Shown here piece by piece: positions 24,647 through 33,762 of a DNA stretch of 64,000 nt (its first letter is position 1; every line of letters begins with the position of its first letter). The notes beneath the pieces are model-generated. The model was not told the origin of the DNA. It did not search any database and saw only the letters and a program-made list of their open reading frames with translations. The position numbers and the translations under genes are program-made. The stretch comes from DT-110 sp030148525 (GTDB lineage Bacteria; Bacteroidota; Bacteroidia; Chitinophagales; Saprospiraceae). The stretch is from positions 5,952,001-6,016,000 of the forward strand of contig OZ245751.1 of NCBI GenBank assembly GCA_965227445.1, in the 5' to 3' direction.

Positions 24647-25588
24647 TTATTGCTCCTTCACCATATCGTTGCGCTCAAAACCGGAGCCGCTGACAATGCT
24701 GCAAATGGCGGCCTTGCCGTTGCCCACGGAATTATCGGTCACTTTTAGCATGCCTACTTTTTCGTCGATGCTGCCTAATTCCAGTCCCGTATCGGGATCG
24801 ACCAGGGATTTCCCCTTGCGATATACCGTAAAGGTGTCGCCCACCTGCACACCATCGAGTGAGCCACTATTAATGTAGACCTGGCCACCCTGCACGGTGA
24901 TTACCTTGGCCATCCAGGGAATTCGACCAGCGTTATCATTCACTAGTTCGACCACATTCTCAACGCATTTGCGGGTAACCTTCCCGATCAGCGACTGATC
25001 GAAGTCAGCCTGACTACCAAAATCGTACTGTTTGTAGCTAACATTTCCCGAGAGGGCGTTCTTAGTCTCCCGCACGTTCTCGGCGGTGATAATCTCCCCC
25101 GTGGTCGTATTCACCATCCGGATATCAACTGCCGCTACGGCTGATTGCTTGCCCACACCAACCCGTGTTCCACCGATGCGTACGCCGGAATCTCTGTCTT
25201 TGTAACCGAATTCTGTGACCGCACCGAATACCGCGATTTCCACCCCCAGCATTTGTCCGATCTGGGCGGCACTTTGGGCAGTGACAATGCCCTGGGTGCC
25301 AAGGTCTTGTTCAGCCAGGAGGGCGTTGATCTGTTCGCGTTCAATGACCCGGTAGTCACCGGATTGAACGAGTTCGGTAACCAGCATGTCGCTGACACCG
25401 TCTCCGACACTTTTTGCTCCGCCCCAACCAAAGTTACTGTCGGACTTGTCGGCAAAAGAAAATACAGCAATACGCTTTTTCTTACCATCTTTTTGGGCGT
25501 GGAGGGCAAGCGTGGCGGTCAGAAGGAAAAGAACAGCCAGACCAGCTGCCCGGGATGCATAAGGTGTCATGATAATCGGTTTTTTCAA
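24647..25588 (-). CDS. CsgG/HfaB family exported protein (313 aa)
   Basis: A signal peptide (about 13-30) is followed by a CsgG-type domain: KKRIAVFSFADKSDSNFGWGGAKSVGDGVSDMLVTELVQSG with the typical D-L-L-T-LxxSG pattern, YRVIEREQINALLAEQ, and AQSAAQIGQMLGVEIAVFGAVTEF. CsgG in E. coli forms the curli export pore. Proteins of this size in other bacteria often serve as lipoprotein-like sensors or adaptor units. No Cys lipobox is seen here. A C-terminal beta domain (about 225-310) with GGQVYINSGSLDGVQVGDTFTVYRKG looks like a flagellar-assembly T domain (FlgT-like). No curlin genes are near. Confidence 0.85.
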   Translation of the reverse strand: MKKPIIMTPYASRAAGLAVLFLLTATLALHAQKDGKKKRIAVFSFADKSDSNFGWGGAKSVGDGVSDMLVTELVQSGDYRVIEREQINALLAEQDLGTQGIVTAQSAAQIGQMLGVEIAVFGAVTEFGYKDRDSGVRIGGTRVGVGKQSAVAAVDIRMVNTTTGEIITAENVRETKNALSGNVSYKQYDFGSQADFDQSLIGKVTRKCVENVVELVNDNAGRIPWMAKVITVQGGQVYINSGSLDGVQVGDTFTVYRKGKSLVDPDTGLELGSIDEKVGMLKVTDNSVGNGKAAICSIVSGSGFERNDMVKEQ

Positions 25589-25630
25589 ACAGGAAGTATC
25601 TTTTTTTAATTATACGAAAATACGGGCAGT

Positions 25631-25655
25631 TGTTACCCCCTCGGCGAGAGGGGGT
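25631..25655. terminator. Hairpin between TPR-like and CsgG genes
   Basis: TTACCCCCTC-GGC-GAGAGGGGGTAA forms a stem of about 10 bp with one bulge. It lies between the two minus-strand genes at the 3' side of the 469-aa gene and may end its transcript. There is no strong T tract. Confidence 0.45.
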
Positions 25656-25663
25656 AAGCAAGG

Positions 25664-27073
25664 TTAAAAGGGCAGATAGTTCACCACTTCCGGTACGATG
25701 GGTTTAATAGTTTGCAGCAGATCGTCGAGCTGGGCCCTCCGGTTCTCATCCTGGCGCAAATACTCCATATCTGACTGCACCAGACTTCGCAATTCAGATT
25801 TGGGAAGTGATCCGCTTTGGTAACGCGCGACGGCATCGTACCAACTAATGGTAGGCAGGTAATCAGCCCGCTTGCGATAGTTGCCCTCCCGTTCGGCCAG
25901 GGTGTACCGGTTCATCAGAGCGAGCATCTGCTCGTATTTACCCTGGACCAGGAGCGCTTCCAGATAAGCTGCAAAAAAGGTATGCCAGCGGTAGTGCAAT
26001 ACCTCTTTCTCGTAAGCCTTTAAAAAAGTAGAGCAATAGTTTTCCGCATTTTTATAGAGCTGATTGGCAATCAGACACTTGACGTAGAAGGAAACGAATC
26101 CGATCTTATTGTGGAAGTTCTGCGTCTCCTTCATCTCTTTGGTGGCGTTCCGCATCACCTGCAAGGCTTCCTGCGGACGGTTAGCTCTCAGCAATACGGC
26201 ACTCAGGTTATTCACGTAAAAAAGGTAGTCGTGCGTTTTTCCCCGTATCGATAAATAGCCATAGTAAATAGCTTGTTCGAAATCACGCACCCGGGCGTGA
26301 AGTAATAACCGCAGGTGATAATAATTGAGCAGAATGCGTTTGGAGTAACTCTGACCACGCGCAAAAAGAGAGTCCAGATAGTCAAACTTTTCCCAGAGTA
26401 AATCGAATTTCCGGTAATTGAAGCTCACGAATGTCAGGCGAACAAAGGCCATGTGCCGGTAGTATCCATCCAGACTTTCGTCAAAGAATACCCTACTTAA
26501 CCACCGCTCCCATTGAATACTCTCCGCTGTATTGGCGGCGTACTGGTCGATAATGTCCTGTGTAGCCTGGTGCATCTGGGTATCGACCCGGCACGATTCC
26601 TGGTAATCATCTTCGTGGGCCTCCAGAAAGTCATTGACCAATTGGTGGTCGTGGTACCGCAACCGGATCAGTAGAAAGTGCCGGTAATTGCGGACAAGCT
26701 CGTAAAATCGCTTAAAGAAAAAGGTCGGATGCTCGTATCTGCGAATGGCCCGGAGCAGTTTTTTCTCATCACTCGATTGGATGCGATCAGTTGTAATTTG
26801 CTGGTCCAGTTCACTGATCCAGGCGAAGCGGGCATCCACATCGACCTGTCGTAGCCGCTTCTTGATCCAGTTCTTCAGGTTGCTGTACTTGCGCTTATCC
26901 AGGCTGGTATCGTAAGGCGTAAACTGGTTGATCTGTAAACAGTTCTTATGCACCAGCTCCAGAATGCCGCGCTTCTGTTCGTCTTCCAAGCGGGCAACGG
27001 AGAGCAGATACTGCGTCTCGTGCGGCAGTAAGGTGTTCGCAAAATCCGTGAATGTCTGCAGCTTGGGTCGCAT
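25664..27073 (-). CDS. Hypothetical helical (TPR-like) cytoplasmic protein (469 aa)
   Basis: No signal peptide or membrane segment. The sequence is nearly all helical with many aromatic and charged residues (RYEHPTFFFKRFYELVRNYRH, NFHNKIGFVSFYVKCLIANQLYKNAENYC). In the second half, units of about 35 residues resemble degenerate TPRs (DFEQAIYYGYLSIR, RPQEALQVMRNATKEM, YEQMLALMNRYTLAE). I do not recognise a named family. It is likely specific to this group of Bacteroidota. Possible scaffold or regulator. Confidence 0.7.
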   Translation of the reverse strand: MRPKLQTFTDFANTLLPHETQYLLSVARLEDEQKRGILELVHKNCLQINQFTPYDTSLDKRKYSNLKNWIKKRLRQVDVDARFAWISELDQQITTDRIQSSDEKKLLRAIRRYEHPTFFFKRFYELVRNYRHFLLIRLRYHDHQLVNDFLEAHEDDYQESCRVDTQMHQATQDIIDQYAANTAESIQWERWLSRVFFDESLDGYYRHMAFVRLTFVSFNYRKFDLLWEKFDYLDSLFARGQSYSKRILLNYYHLRLLLHARVRDFEQAIYYGYLSIRGKTHDYLFYVNNLSAVLLRANRPQEALQVMRNATKEMKETQNFHNKIGFVSFYVKCLIANQLYKNAENYCSTFLKAYEKEVLHYRWHTFFAAYLEALLVQGKYEQMLALMNRYTLAEREGNYRKRADYLPTISWYDAVARYQSGSLPKSELRSLVQSDMEYLRQDENRRAQLDDLLQTIKPIVPEVVNYLPF

Positions 27074-27368
27074 TAAACACGTAGTTTCCTTACAACTCCG
27101 GAAAATAGGTTAATTCTTCCAATCACCGCTTTTCAATGGCCGCCGAAGCCTTGGCGTAGGAGGCCGATTTCCGACCCTCTTTTACCCTCACCCCTTCCCT
27201 CTCCCAACTCCGGACGCTAAGAGCTCTGGCGATTCATTTGATTTTGGGGGAGAGGGGTTCTAGTGTATTTGGAAGAATAACGTTTTCATTTTTTCCAATC
27301 TACTAGTTTACTTCCGCTTTATTAACATCAGTCGCTATCGCTCGTGTCCGACTTCCGCTCTCCGACTT
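27074..27368. other. Spacer without recognised gene
   Basis: 295 bp. Contains CCCCTTCCCTCTCCC near 27190 and GGGGGAGAGGGG near 27245 as inverted arms about 45 nt apart. Nothing else is recognised. Confidence 0.4.
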
Positions 27369-28112
27369 TTACAACACCAACCCTCCGTCCACGCTTAAAC
27401 AAGTACCGGTGATAAATCGGGCTTCTTCGCTGGCTAAGAACAAATAGGCATTGGCAATATCGACCGGGTCACCCAGGCGCTGCAGAGGAGTGCGCTCCTC
27501 CAGCCCTTGCAGGTAATCAGCAGGGATCGTATCTACCATTTCGGTGCGAATGAACCCTGGTGCTACCGCATTAACGGTAATGCCTTTGCGGCCGTACTCA
27601 CGGGCCCACACCTTGGTCATACCAATGAGGCCCGACTTGGTAGCCACGTAGTTGGCCTGACCGAAGTTCCCGTACAAGCCCACTATCGAAGAGGCGTTCA
27701 GAATGCGCCCGTATCCGGCCTCGGCCATATAAGGTGCAACGGCTTTGGTGCCGTTCCACACACCGGTCAGGTTAACGTCGATAACTTGCTGCCACTGTTG
27801 GGGCGACATCTTTTTCATGGAAGCATCCCGGGTGATTCCCGCATTATTGACCAATATATCGATGCGGCCGTGGGTTTCGTGCACTGTGGCTGCGGCCTCC
27901 TGGGTAGAGGCCAATTGTGTAATATCCACTTTGTGGAAAGTCGTGTGGTATCCCTGATCCTGCCACGCAGTGACGGCGCTGCGTCCCGCTTGTTCGTCAA
28001 TGTCCCAAATAGCTACCCGGGCGCCTTCTTCCAAAAACCGTTGGGCGGTGGCTTTGCCGATACCACGGGCTCCTCCGGTAATTATAGCTACGCGATCCTT
28101 CAGTCGGTTCAT
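27369..28112 (-). CDS. Short-chain dehydrogenase, 3-oxoacyl reductase-like (247 aa)
   Basis: Classical SDR: NAD(P) motif ITGGARGIGKATA, VNNAG at about 88-92, catalytic Ser in LNASSIVGLYG, YVATKSG with Tyr/Lys, and the C-terminal GTCLSVDGGLVL. It most resembles FabG or acetoacetyl-CoA reductases, so it probably reduces a 3-ketoacyl thioester or similar ketone. Last gene of a minus-strand operon with an alpha/beta hydrolase (9-nt gap) and a solute symporter. A FabG for general fatty acid synthesis would be expected next to acpP and fabF, so this is more likely a specialised enzyme. Confidence 0.88.
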   Translation of the reverse strand: MNRLKDRVAIITGGARGIGKATAQRFLEEGARVAIWDIDEQAGRSAVTAWQDQGYHTTFHKVDITQLASTQEAAATVHETHGRIDILVNNAGITRDASMKKMSPQQWQQVIDVNLTGVWNGTKAVAPYMAEAGYGRILNASSIVGLYGNFGQANYVATKSGLIGMTKVWAREYGRKGITVNAVAPGFIRTEMVDTIPADYLQGLEERTPLQRLGDPVDIANAYLFLASEEARFITGTCLSVDGGLVL

Positions 28113-28121
28113 ATGTCGTGT

Positions 28122-29081
28122 TTATTGGTTTGTTACAAATGATTGAATAGCGGTATTGACCGCCTCGGCACATTCCCACTGCACAAAATGCCCGCAAGCG
28201 TCGAGTAATTTGAGCTGGCTGCCGGGCATTTTCTGGTGCCCTGCCCGGGCAACTTCTTCGGTAGTTAGGTCGGGGTGCAGCAAGGTGTTCGGAATGAGCA
28301 GATCCCCACGCCCGTAAAGTATGAGGGTGGGCTGCTTAACGTCGGGAAGCCGATCAAAAACCGGTTCCTGCAGCATACCTTGCACACATTGCGGAATCAT
28401 CTCGCAATAAGCCTCGTACAGAGCCGTATCGGCGCGCATCCGCAACCTGTCTTGGTACATAAAGTGAGCATCTTCCGGGAATTCACTTTTGTGAAAATTC
28501 AGCGCAAAGTTTCGTTCGATCTGTGGGGGAGGTGTGGCCCTCACCACGGCGGGCGTATATACCTGCCGGAACCAGGCCCGCTCCTGGTCGGTAAACTTCT
28601 CAAAACCGGCGGGAGCTACCAGTACCAGCCGGCCCACCCCTTCGGGTTGTTGCAGGGCCAGGGTAAGGGCTATTTGCCCGCCCATGGAATGCCCCACAAT
28701 GGTTGGTTTTTTTAGCGAAAGCTGTTGTAGAAACTGGCTTACCTGATCCGCAAAGAACGTCATATCGAAGGGGTATTCGCCCCGCGATGATTTTCCGTAG
28801 CCGGGCAGGTCGAGCGCAATGCAGCGGTAGCGCTTGCTCAACTCAGCTATATTCTTACGCCAGGCAGGCAGGTAACTACCCAGACCGTGAATAAACACCA
28901 ATGTTTCGGGGCCCTCCCCTTCGTCGACATAGGTAATGGATACCGTATCGGACAAGGAAATGGTCTTGGTCTCGTATGAGTAGTGCAACGAATCCATATA
29001 GGCACTGGTTTGAGCCTGACCGGGTGTTCCGCAACCGGAAAAGCTGAGGGAAAGGCAAAAAAGAAGAAGCGTGTGTTGCAT
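28122..29081 (-). CDS. Alpha/beta hydrolase, probable lipoprotein (319 aa)
   Basis: The signal sequence ends FSGCGTPGQ, a good lipobox (SGC), so it is probably anchored in the inner or outer membrane with its catalytic domain in the periplasm. The hydrolase domain has the oxyanion HGLGSYLPAW, nucleophile Ser in VGHSMGGQ, Asp in LYGRGDLLIP and His in ACGHFVQWE. An esterase or lactonase role is likely. It lies 9 nt before the SDR and 11 nt after the symporter, so the three products probably handle one compound: uptake, hydrolysis and reduction. Confidence 0.88.
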   Translation of the reverse strand: MQHTLLLFCLSLSFSGCGTPGQAQTSAYMDSLHYSYETKTISLSDTVSITYVDEGEGPETLVFIHGLGSYLPAWRKNIAELSKRYRCIALDLPGYGKSSRGEYPFDMTFFADQVSQFLQQLSLKKPTIVGHSMGGQIALTLALQQPEGVGRLVLVAPAGFEKFTDQERAWFRQVYTPAVVRATPPPQIERNFALNFHKSEFPEDAHFMYQDRLRMRADTALYEAYCEMIPQCVQGMLQEPVFDRLPDVKQPTLILYGRGDLLIPNTLLHPDLTTEEVARAGHQKMPGSQLKLLDACGHFVQWECAEAVNTAIQSFVTNQ

Positions 29082-29092
29082 ATTGCTATGGT

Positions 29093-30631
29093 TTATTTAA
29101 CTGCCGGATCAGTAAACACCTCTTTCTCCGGTGCCGCTTTTTTGCGCATCAGCGCGTATAGTACAAGCCCGATCAGTACGGACCCCAGGATAGCTGCCGT
29201 AGCCGCAATAGCCGGGTTGCGCACCTCCGCCTGCATATACCAGCTGATCCGCCCGTAGTAGACAGAGAAGTGTATAATCACTGCTCCTACACTGGCAGCA
29301 ATGACCGCCTGGCGGGGAATGTTCTTCAAGAATATTCCGAACAATACGGGCAAAAAAGCAGCTGAGAAATACGCATACACGCCATTTTGAGCAAAAATAC
29401 CCACACTCAAACTGGGGCTTACGAGCTGCTGCCATGACAACAGCCCCGAAATAATGGCCACCAGCACGATTACTATCTTATTGATGAAAATGAGGCGTTT
29501 TTCACGGATTGCCCCTGCTCCCAGGCTTTCGCCAAAAAGAGGATCGATAATATCCGAAGTGATACTGGTTGGTACCGACTGGATTAGTCCTTCCAGCGTT
29601 GAAAGGCCAGCTGACAACAGCCCCATAATAACGACCAGACCGATGTAAACAGGAAACTCCTGAACCACGTAGGCAGGGATTATATCATCCATGTTTAGTG
29701 GCTCCCCGTTAATGGTCAGGTCGGGAAAGCTTATGCGCGCGTACAAGCCAGCGATGACTACTGCGAAGAAAAGAGCCTCGACCACAATGGCCACCAGCAA
29801 ATACAGGTTCACATCTTTTTCATCTTTCAGCAAGAGGGATTTCGTCAAAATATGTGGCTGGCAGATAATGGCCACACCTACGATAACGGAGCAAAAAATG
29901 ATCTCAAAATAGTCGCGAAACAGAAAGCTTTCGGGGTTCGTGGGCTGGGTCAGCAAAGGGTCGATGGCCTCCAGTTTTGCCATAAATCCCCGAACACCAT
30001 CACTAAAATGCTCGTATCCGGAAGTGAGTAGGATCACCGCCACCACGATCATCAAGATGGCCTGGATGGTATTGGTATACACCATGGAATTGGCGCCGCC
30101 AAACATCATATACCCAAATACAAATACGATCAGACTGATCAATACCAAAGCCTCTGGTGCATTGAGGGCACTGGAGAGTACCTTGGTCATGCCCACGCAG
30201 ATGAGCACAATGAAGGTGATGAGCAGCAAGGAGAGGAAGCCAAAAAATATGGAAAAGCCGGAGCTACCATACCGCTTGCCAATCCATTGGGCCATGGTGA
30301 GGGCCTTTACCGTAGTACCGTGTTTGCGAAAACTTTTGGTAAGGACGATCAGGGAAATAAAGGCTGCTAAGGGTAAGCATACCGCCAGTGCCAGAATGCC
30401 ACTCAATCCATACAACGCAATAAATCCGGGATTGATGATAAAAGTAGCGGCGCTGGTAATCGAAGCAGCCAGGGATAGGCCCACTACCACCGGTGAGAAA
30501 TGCATGCTACCCACTGCATAGTCAGCCATGGACTTGGTTCGCAAAGCTCCCCGTATGACAAAAAATAAAATCAGGGCAGCGTAAAGCGTAATCAGGATGG
30601 AACTGGCGAGTACAAGTTCGCGGGAAGCCAT
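29093..30631 (-). CDS. Sodium:solute symporter family (SSS) transporter (512 aa)
   Basis: About 13 transmembrane helices, with the SSS core: SMADYAVGSMHFSPVVVGLSLAAS, ATFIINPGF, GGANSMVYTNTIQAILMI, and GLLSAGLSTLEGLIQSV. It would import a small organic solute (monocarboxylate, amino acid or similar) with Na+. First gene of the operon with the hydrolase and SDR. It is divergent from a TonB receptor gene 588 bp away, whose operon carries ketoacyl-synthase and acyl-CoA-ligase-like genes. The substrate cannot be read from the sequence. Confidence 0.92.
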   Translation of the reverse strand: MASRELVLASSILITLYAALILFFVIRGALRTKSMADYAVGSMHFSPVVVGLSLAASITSAATFIINPGFIALYGLSGILALAVCLPLAAFISLIVLTKSFRKHGTTVKALTMAQWIGKRYGSSGFSIFFGFLSLLLITFIVLICVGMTKVLSSALNAPEALVLISLIVFVFGYMMFGGANSMVYTNTIQAILMIVVAVILLTSGYEHFSDGVRGFMAKLEAIDPLLTQPTNPESFLFRDYFEIIFCSVIVGVAIICQPHILTKSLLLKDEKDVNLYLLVAIVVEALFFAVVIAGLYARISFPDLTINGEPLNMDDIIPAYVVQEFPVYIGLVVIMGLLSAGLSTLEGLIQSVPTSITSDIIDPLFGESLGAGAIREKRLIFINKIVIVLVAIISGLLSWQQLVSPSLSVGIFAQNGVYAYFSAAFLPVLFGIFLKNIPRQAVIAASVGAVIIHFSVYYGRISWYMQAEVRNPAIAATAAILGSVLIGLVLYALMRKKAAPEKEVFTDPAVK

Positions 30632-31219
30632 AGGTTTTTTATTTCAGCCTAGAAAAATTATGTGGCATTGAAGCCAGAGGGCAATATATAAATCGGGTAA
30701 CAGGGTGTTTTAAAGAGTAATGATTTTGTCGCTAACTAATGAGTGTTGACCTAAGTTTAATAATTGGTTTATAAGGAGATATCTCAGGTTTAAAATATTG
30801 ATAGTCAGTTTTTTAATTGTTTGCTGTATGAGGGGTTGACCATTCGTGGTTGTTGATTCGCTAAACAGCTCATACCGGGTTAGAGGGCATCGTACAGGGC
30901 GGAAGCACTACGTTATAAGGCACTGATAATGAGAACTATTGTAAATCTGCTTTATCCTTGCGTTCAATTAAACGGTTTGTCACACCCTGTTGGTAGCGTT
31001 TTTATGTCATTGATTATCTGTTGATTGCGAATGCTGTTGTTGTTGGCAGGCTATTAAGTCCATAGGCGTCATCTCGTGGTACCTATCGGAGCCTGAATGG
31101 CGAGGTACTACTTTGGCGAACAGAATTATTCGTTGACAGAATACTTTTTTGCCGTACATGATTGGATGTAGATCGGACTACCGCAAAAAATATTTCAAGC
31201 TGACAAAACGCACTAGATT
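30632..31219. other. 588-bp divergent spacer
   Basis: A/T-rich, without an ORF of coding character. It must hold the promoters of the symporter operon and of the TonB receptor gene, but I find no pair of boxes with good spacing. No repeats of the families seen elsewhere are present. Confidence 0.4.
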
Positions 31220-33691
31220 ATGAAAAAAGCGATACTCATTTGCTTGACCATGGTTGGGCTGCTAACCCAGGGGTTTGGCCAGATGGCCACGGTACGAGGA
31301 TTAATTACCTCCGATGCCACCGGCGAACCTTTGCTGGGAGCCAACGTCATTATCGAAGGAACCAATAAAGGTGTAGCGGCCGATATGGACGGTTCCTATT
31401 CGCTGCAGGTGGAACCAGGCACTATCACTCTTATTGCCTCTTATACCGGATTCATTAACAGCCGGGAAACGATCACGGTCTCTGCCGGTGAGACCTACGA
31501 AGTGAATTTTCTATTGGCACCGGATATTTATGTAGGCCAAGAGGTGGTCGTTTCCGGCTCGCGCCGCGATGAAAAACTGACTGAATCGCCAGCCACTATT
31601 GAAACGATATTCGCCGGGGAGATTCAGAACTACGCCGGTAGCCCATCCGATCTTTTGGCACGCCAAAAGGGGATCGATTATTTTCGCGCCGGGGTAGCTG
31701 TTCCCGGCATCAACGTACGCGGATTTAACTCCAACTTCAATGCTAAGAACCTCCAGGTAACCGATGGTCGCTATTCGACCCTGATAGCAACGGGACTACC
31801 CTTCGGCCCCCTCAATACGACGATTAAGGAGGATATTGAGCAAATCGAGGTGGTGTTAGGGCCCAACTCCACCATGTACGGCCCCAATGCGCACAACGGC
31901 CTGGTCAATACCATCACTAAAGACCCCCGTACCTCCGCCGGGACAACCCTGGCCCTGGGAGTCGGCAATCAGAGTACGCTTTCGATCCGTGGTCGCCACG
32001 CTCAGGTCCTGAGCGATAAATTTGCCTACAAGGTAATGGCCTCCTACGATCAGGCCGAAGAGTTCGATTATGTCGACACGGTATACATCGATCGCCTGGA
32101 TGCCGAAGGCAACCTTGGTGCAGATGGCGTGAAAGAAGCATATGATGAGTTTGAGCTCGACCGCGACATCAATTTCCTGCGCGCCGAAGGTGCACTTTAC
32201 TACACGCCTGTCGAAGGAACAGATATTATCTTCAATACGGGCTACAGCAATTCCACGTATCTGGCACCTACTAATGTGGGCCGTAACCAGATCATCGACT
32301 GGGCGATCAACTACTACCAACTGCGGGTCAATTCTGATCACTGGTTTGCACAGGTAAACTACACGACCAGCAAAACCGATGATACCTACTCCATTGATGA
32401 GCGTACTAAACAGTACTACCGTGGAATAGATGCCGGATTGTCACCCGAGGTAGCGAGAGGAGACTTCTCCTTCCAAAGCGGTGCTAAGTTCCAGGACGAT
32501 TCCCGTCGCTGGGCCGCCGAAGTGCAGTACAACAATCAATTCGGAGACCTTGAGCTCATCACCGGGGTGCAATATTTCCTGGACAAAGCGAATAGCCTGG
32601 GAACGTACCTGCTGGATGAAGATGAAAACGATTTTATCAACGTTCGTCAGTTAGGTGCATATGCACACTTGCAGTACGAATTTGGGAATGGCTTTCGCGC
32701 TATTGCGGCCGGTCGCCTCGATAACCATGAAATATACGGGACCAACTTTGTACCAAAGGTCGGTCTGTTACGAGTAGGTGATATGGGTACCTGGCGTCTG
32801 ACTTACGGTCAGGGTATTGCTGCGCCAACCATCCTGAATATGTTTGGTAATCTGTTTAACGGGCTCATTCTCGGAAACGCTGAAGGGTTTACCCTTATCG
32901 ATAATACTATGGTCGAACCACAGTCGGTCGAGAAACTGCAAACCATTGAATTGGGCTACCGCGGACAGATCGTAAAAAGCAAGTTGTTCCTGGATGCCAA
33001 CGCGTATTACAATATCAGCGAAGACTTCCTGAGCCCCCTACAGGTTTTGGGTGTGGCAACCCAACGGGGCGATACGCCGATTTCCGAAGTCCAGGATGGA
33101 TTTGCCTTCTTTAACGGTTTGGTTGCTTCCTATGTAAATTTCGGTCAGTTTGATACCTATGGCTTTGACCTGGGCTTGACCTACTACTTCAATCCCGAAT
33201 GGAGCCTGGCCGTCAATTATTCGCACTTCAATTACGACATTGACGAAAACAACCTGGAAAATGATTTCGACGGTAATGGTGTGGTAAACGAACTCGACTT
33301 GCTGGTCAATGCCCCTAACAATAAGGGTAGTGTTGGACTGAGCTACCGTGGCGAGCGCTTCAATGCGACTTTCTTCTCGCGCTGGGTACAGGAGTTCAAC
33401 TATTACTCCAGCTTTCAGATCGCTTCGGAGACCAAGCCCGGACAAACCTACCGGGGGGTACCCATCGTGGAAAATGCCCGTTCGGCCGATGCCTTCAACT
33501 ACGGCCCTTTGGGTGGATTCGTAAGTGTCGACCTGAACATGGGGTACCAATTCAGCGATGTATTCACCCTCAATGCTCAGGTGACCAACCTCTTCGACGA
33601 AACCCTGCGCGAGTTTACCGCTGCTCCTCCGACCGGACGTCTGTTCGGCCTCGAGCTTTTGGTTAACCTTCCCGCTATTGGACAGAACTAG
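31220..33691 (+). CDS. TonB-dependent receptor with carboxypeptidase-regulatory-like N-domain (823 aa)
   Basis: Outer-membrane active transporter. Signal peptide to about residue 21, then a CarboxypepD_reg-like domain (MATVRGLITSDATGEPLLGANVIIEG, to about 105), the plug domain (SPATIETIF, GINVRGFNSNF, EDIEQIEVVLGPNSTMYGPNAHNGLVNTITK) and a barrel ending GRLFGLELLVNLPAIGQN. There is no SusD-like partner, so it is not a polysaccharide-utilisation pair. The next genes on the same strand (KAS III-like, acyl-CoA ligase) are 71 bp on, past a terminator. The ligand is unknown, possibly a lipophilic or acyl compound by context. Confidence 0.93.
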   Translation: MKKAILICLTMVGLLTQGFGQMATVRGLITSDATGEPLLGANVIIEGTNKGVAADMDGSYSLQVEPGTITLIASYTGFINSRETITVSAGETYEVNFLLAPDIYVGQEVVVSGSRRDEKLTESPATIETIFAGEIQNYAGSPSDLLARQKGIDYFRAGVAVPGINVRGFNSNFNAKNLQVTDGRYSTLIATGLPFGPLNTTIKEDIEQIEVVLGPNSTMYGPNAHNGLVNTITKDPRTSAGTTLALGVGNQSTLSIRGRHAQVLSDKFAYKVMASYDQAEEFDYVDTVYIDRLDAEGNLGADGVKEAYDEFELDRDINFLRAEGALYYTPVEGTDIIFNTGYSNSTYLAPTNVGRNQIIDWAINYYQLRVNSDHWFAQVNYTTSKTDDTYSIDERTKQYYRGIDAGLSPEVARGDFSFQSGAKFQDDSRRWAAEVQYNNQFGDLELITGVQYFLDKANSLGTYLLDEDENDFINVRQLGAYAHLQYEFGNGFRAIAAGRLDNHEIYGTNFVPKVGLLRVGDMGTWRLTYGQGIAAPTILNMFGNLFNGLILGNAEGFTLIDNTMVEPQSVEKLQTIELGYRGQIVKSKLFLDANAYYNISEDFLSPLQVLGVATQRGDTPISEVQDGFAFFNGLVASYVNFGQFDTYGFDLGLTYYFNPEWSLAVNYSHFNYDIDENNLENDFDGNGVVNELDLLVNAPNNKGSVGLSYRGERFNATFFSRWVQEFNYYSSFQIASETKPGQTYRGVPIVENARSADAFNYGPLGGFVSVDLNMGYQFSDVFTLNAQVTNLFDETLREFTAAPPTGRLFGLELLVNLPAIGQN

Positions 33692-33699
33692 CGATGTAT

Positions 33700-33738
33700 A
33701 TACGGGCCGGGTTTATCAGTTTGCCGGCCCGTATTTTC
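33700..33738 (+). terminator. Terminator after TonB receptor gene
   Basis: Stem ATACGGGCCGG/CCGGCCCGTAT (33700-33710 with 33724-33734) followed by TTTTC. It lies in the 71-bp gap before the next gene and may separate the two units or reduce read-through. Confidence 0.75.
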
Positions 33739-33762
33739 TCCGATCATGAATAAAGCAATTGC

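Noticed and set aside
31220..33691. SusC/SusD polysaccharide-utilisation locus at the TonB receptor
   Set aside because: No SusD-like gene or glycoside hydrolases next to it. Neighbours are acyl-handling enzymes.
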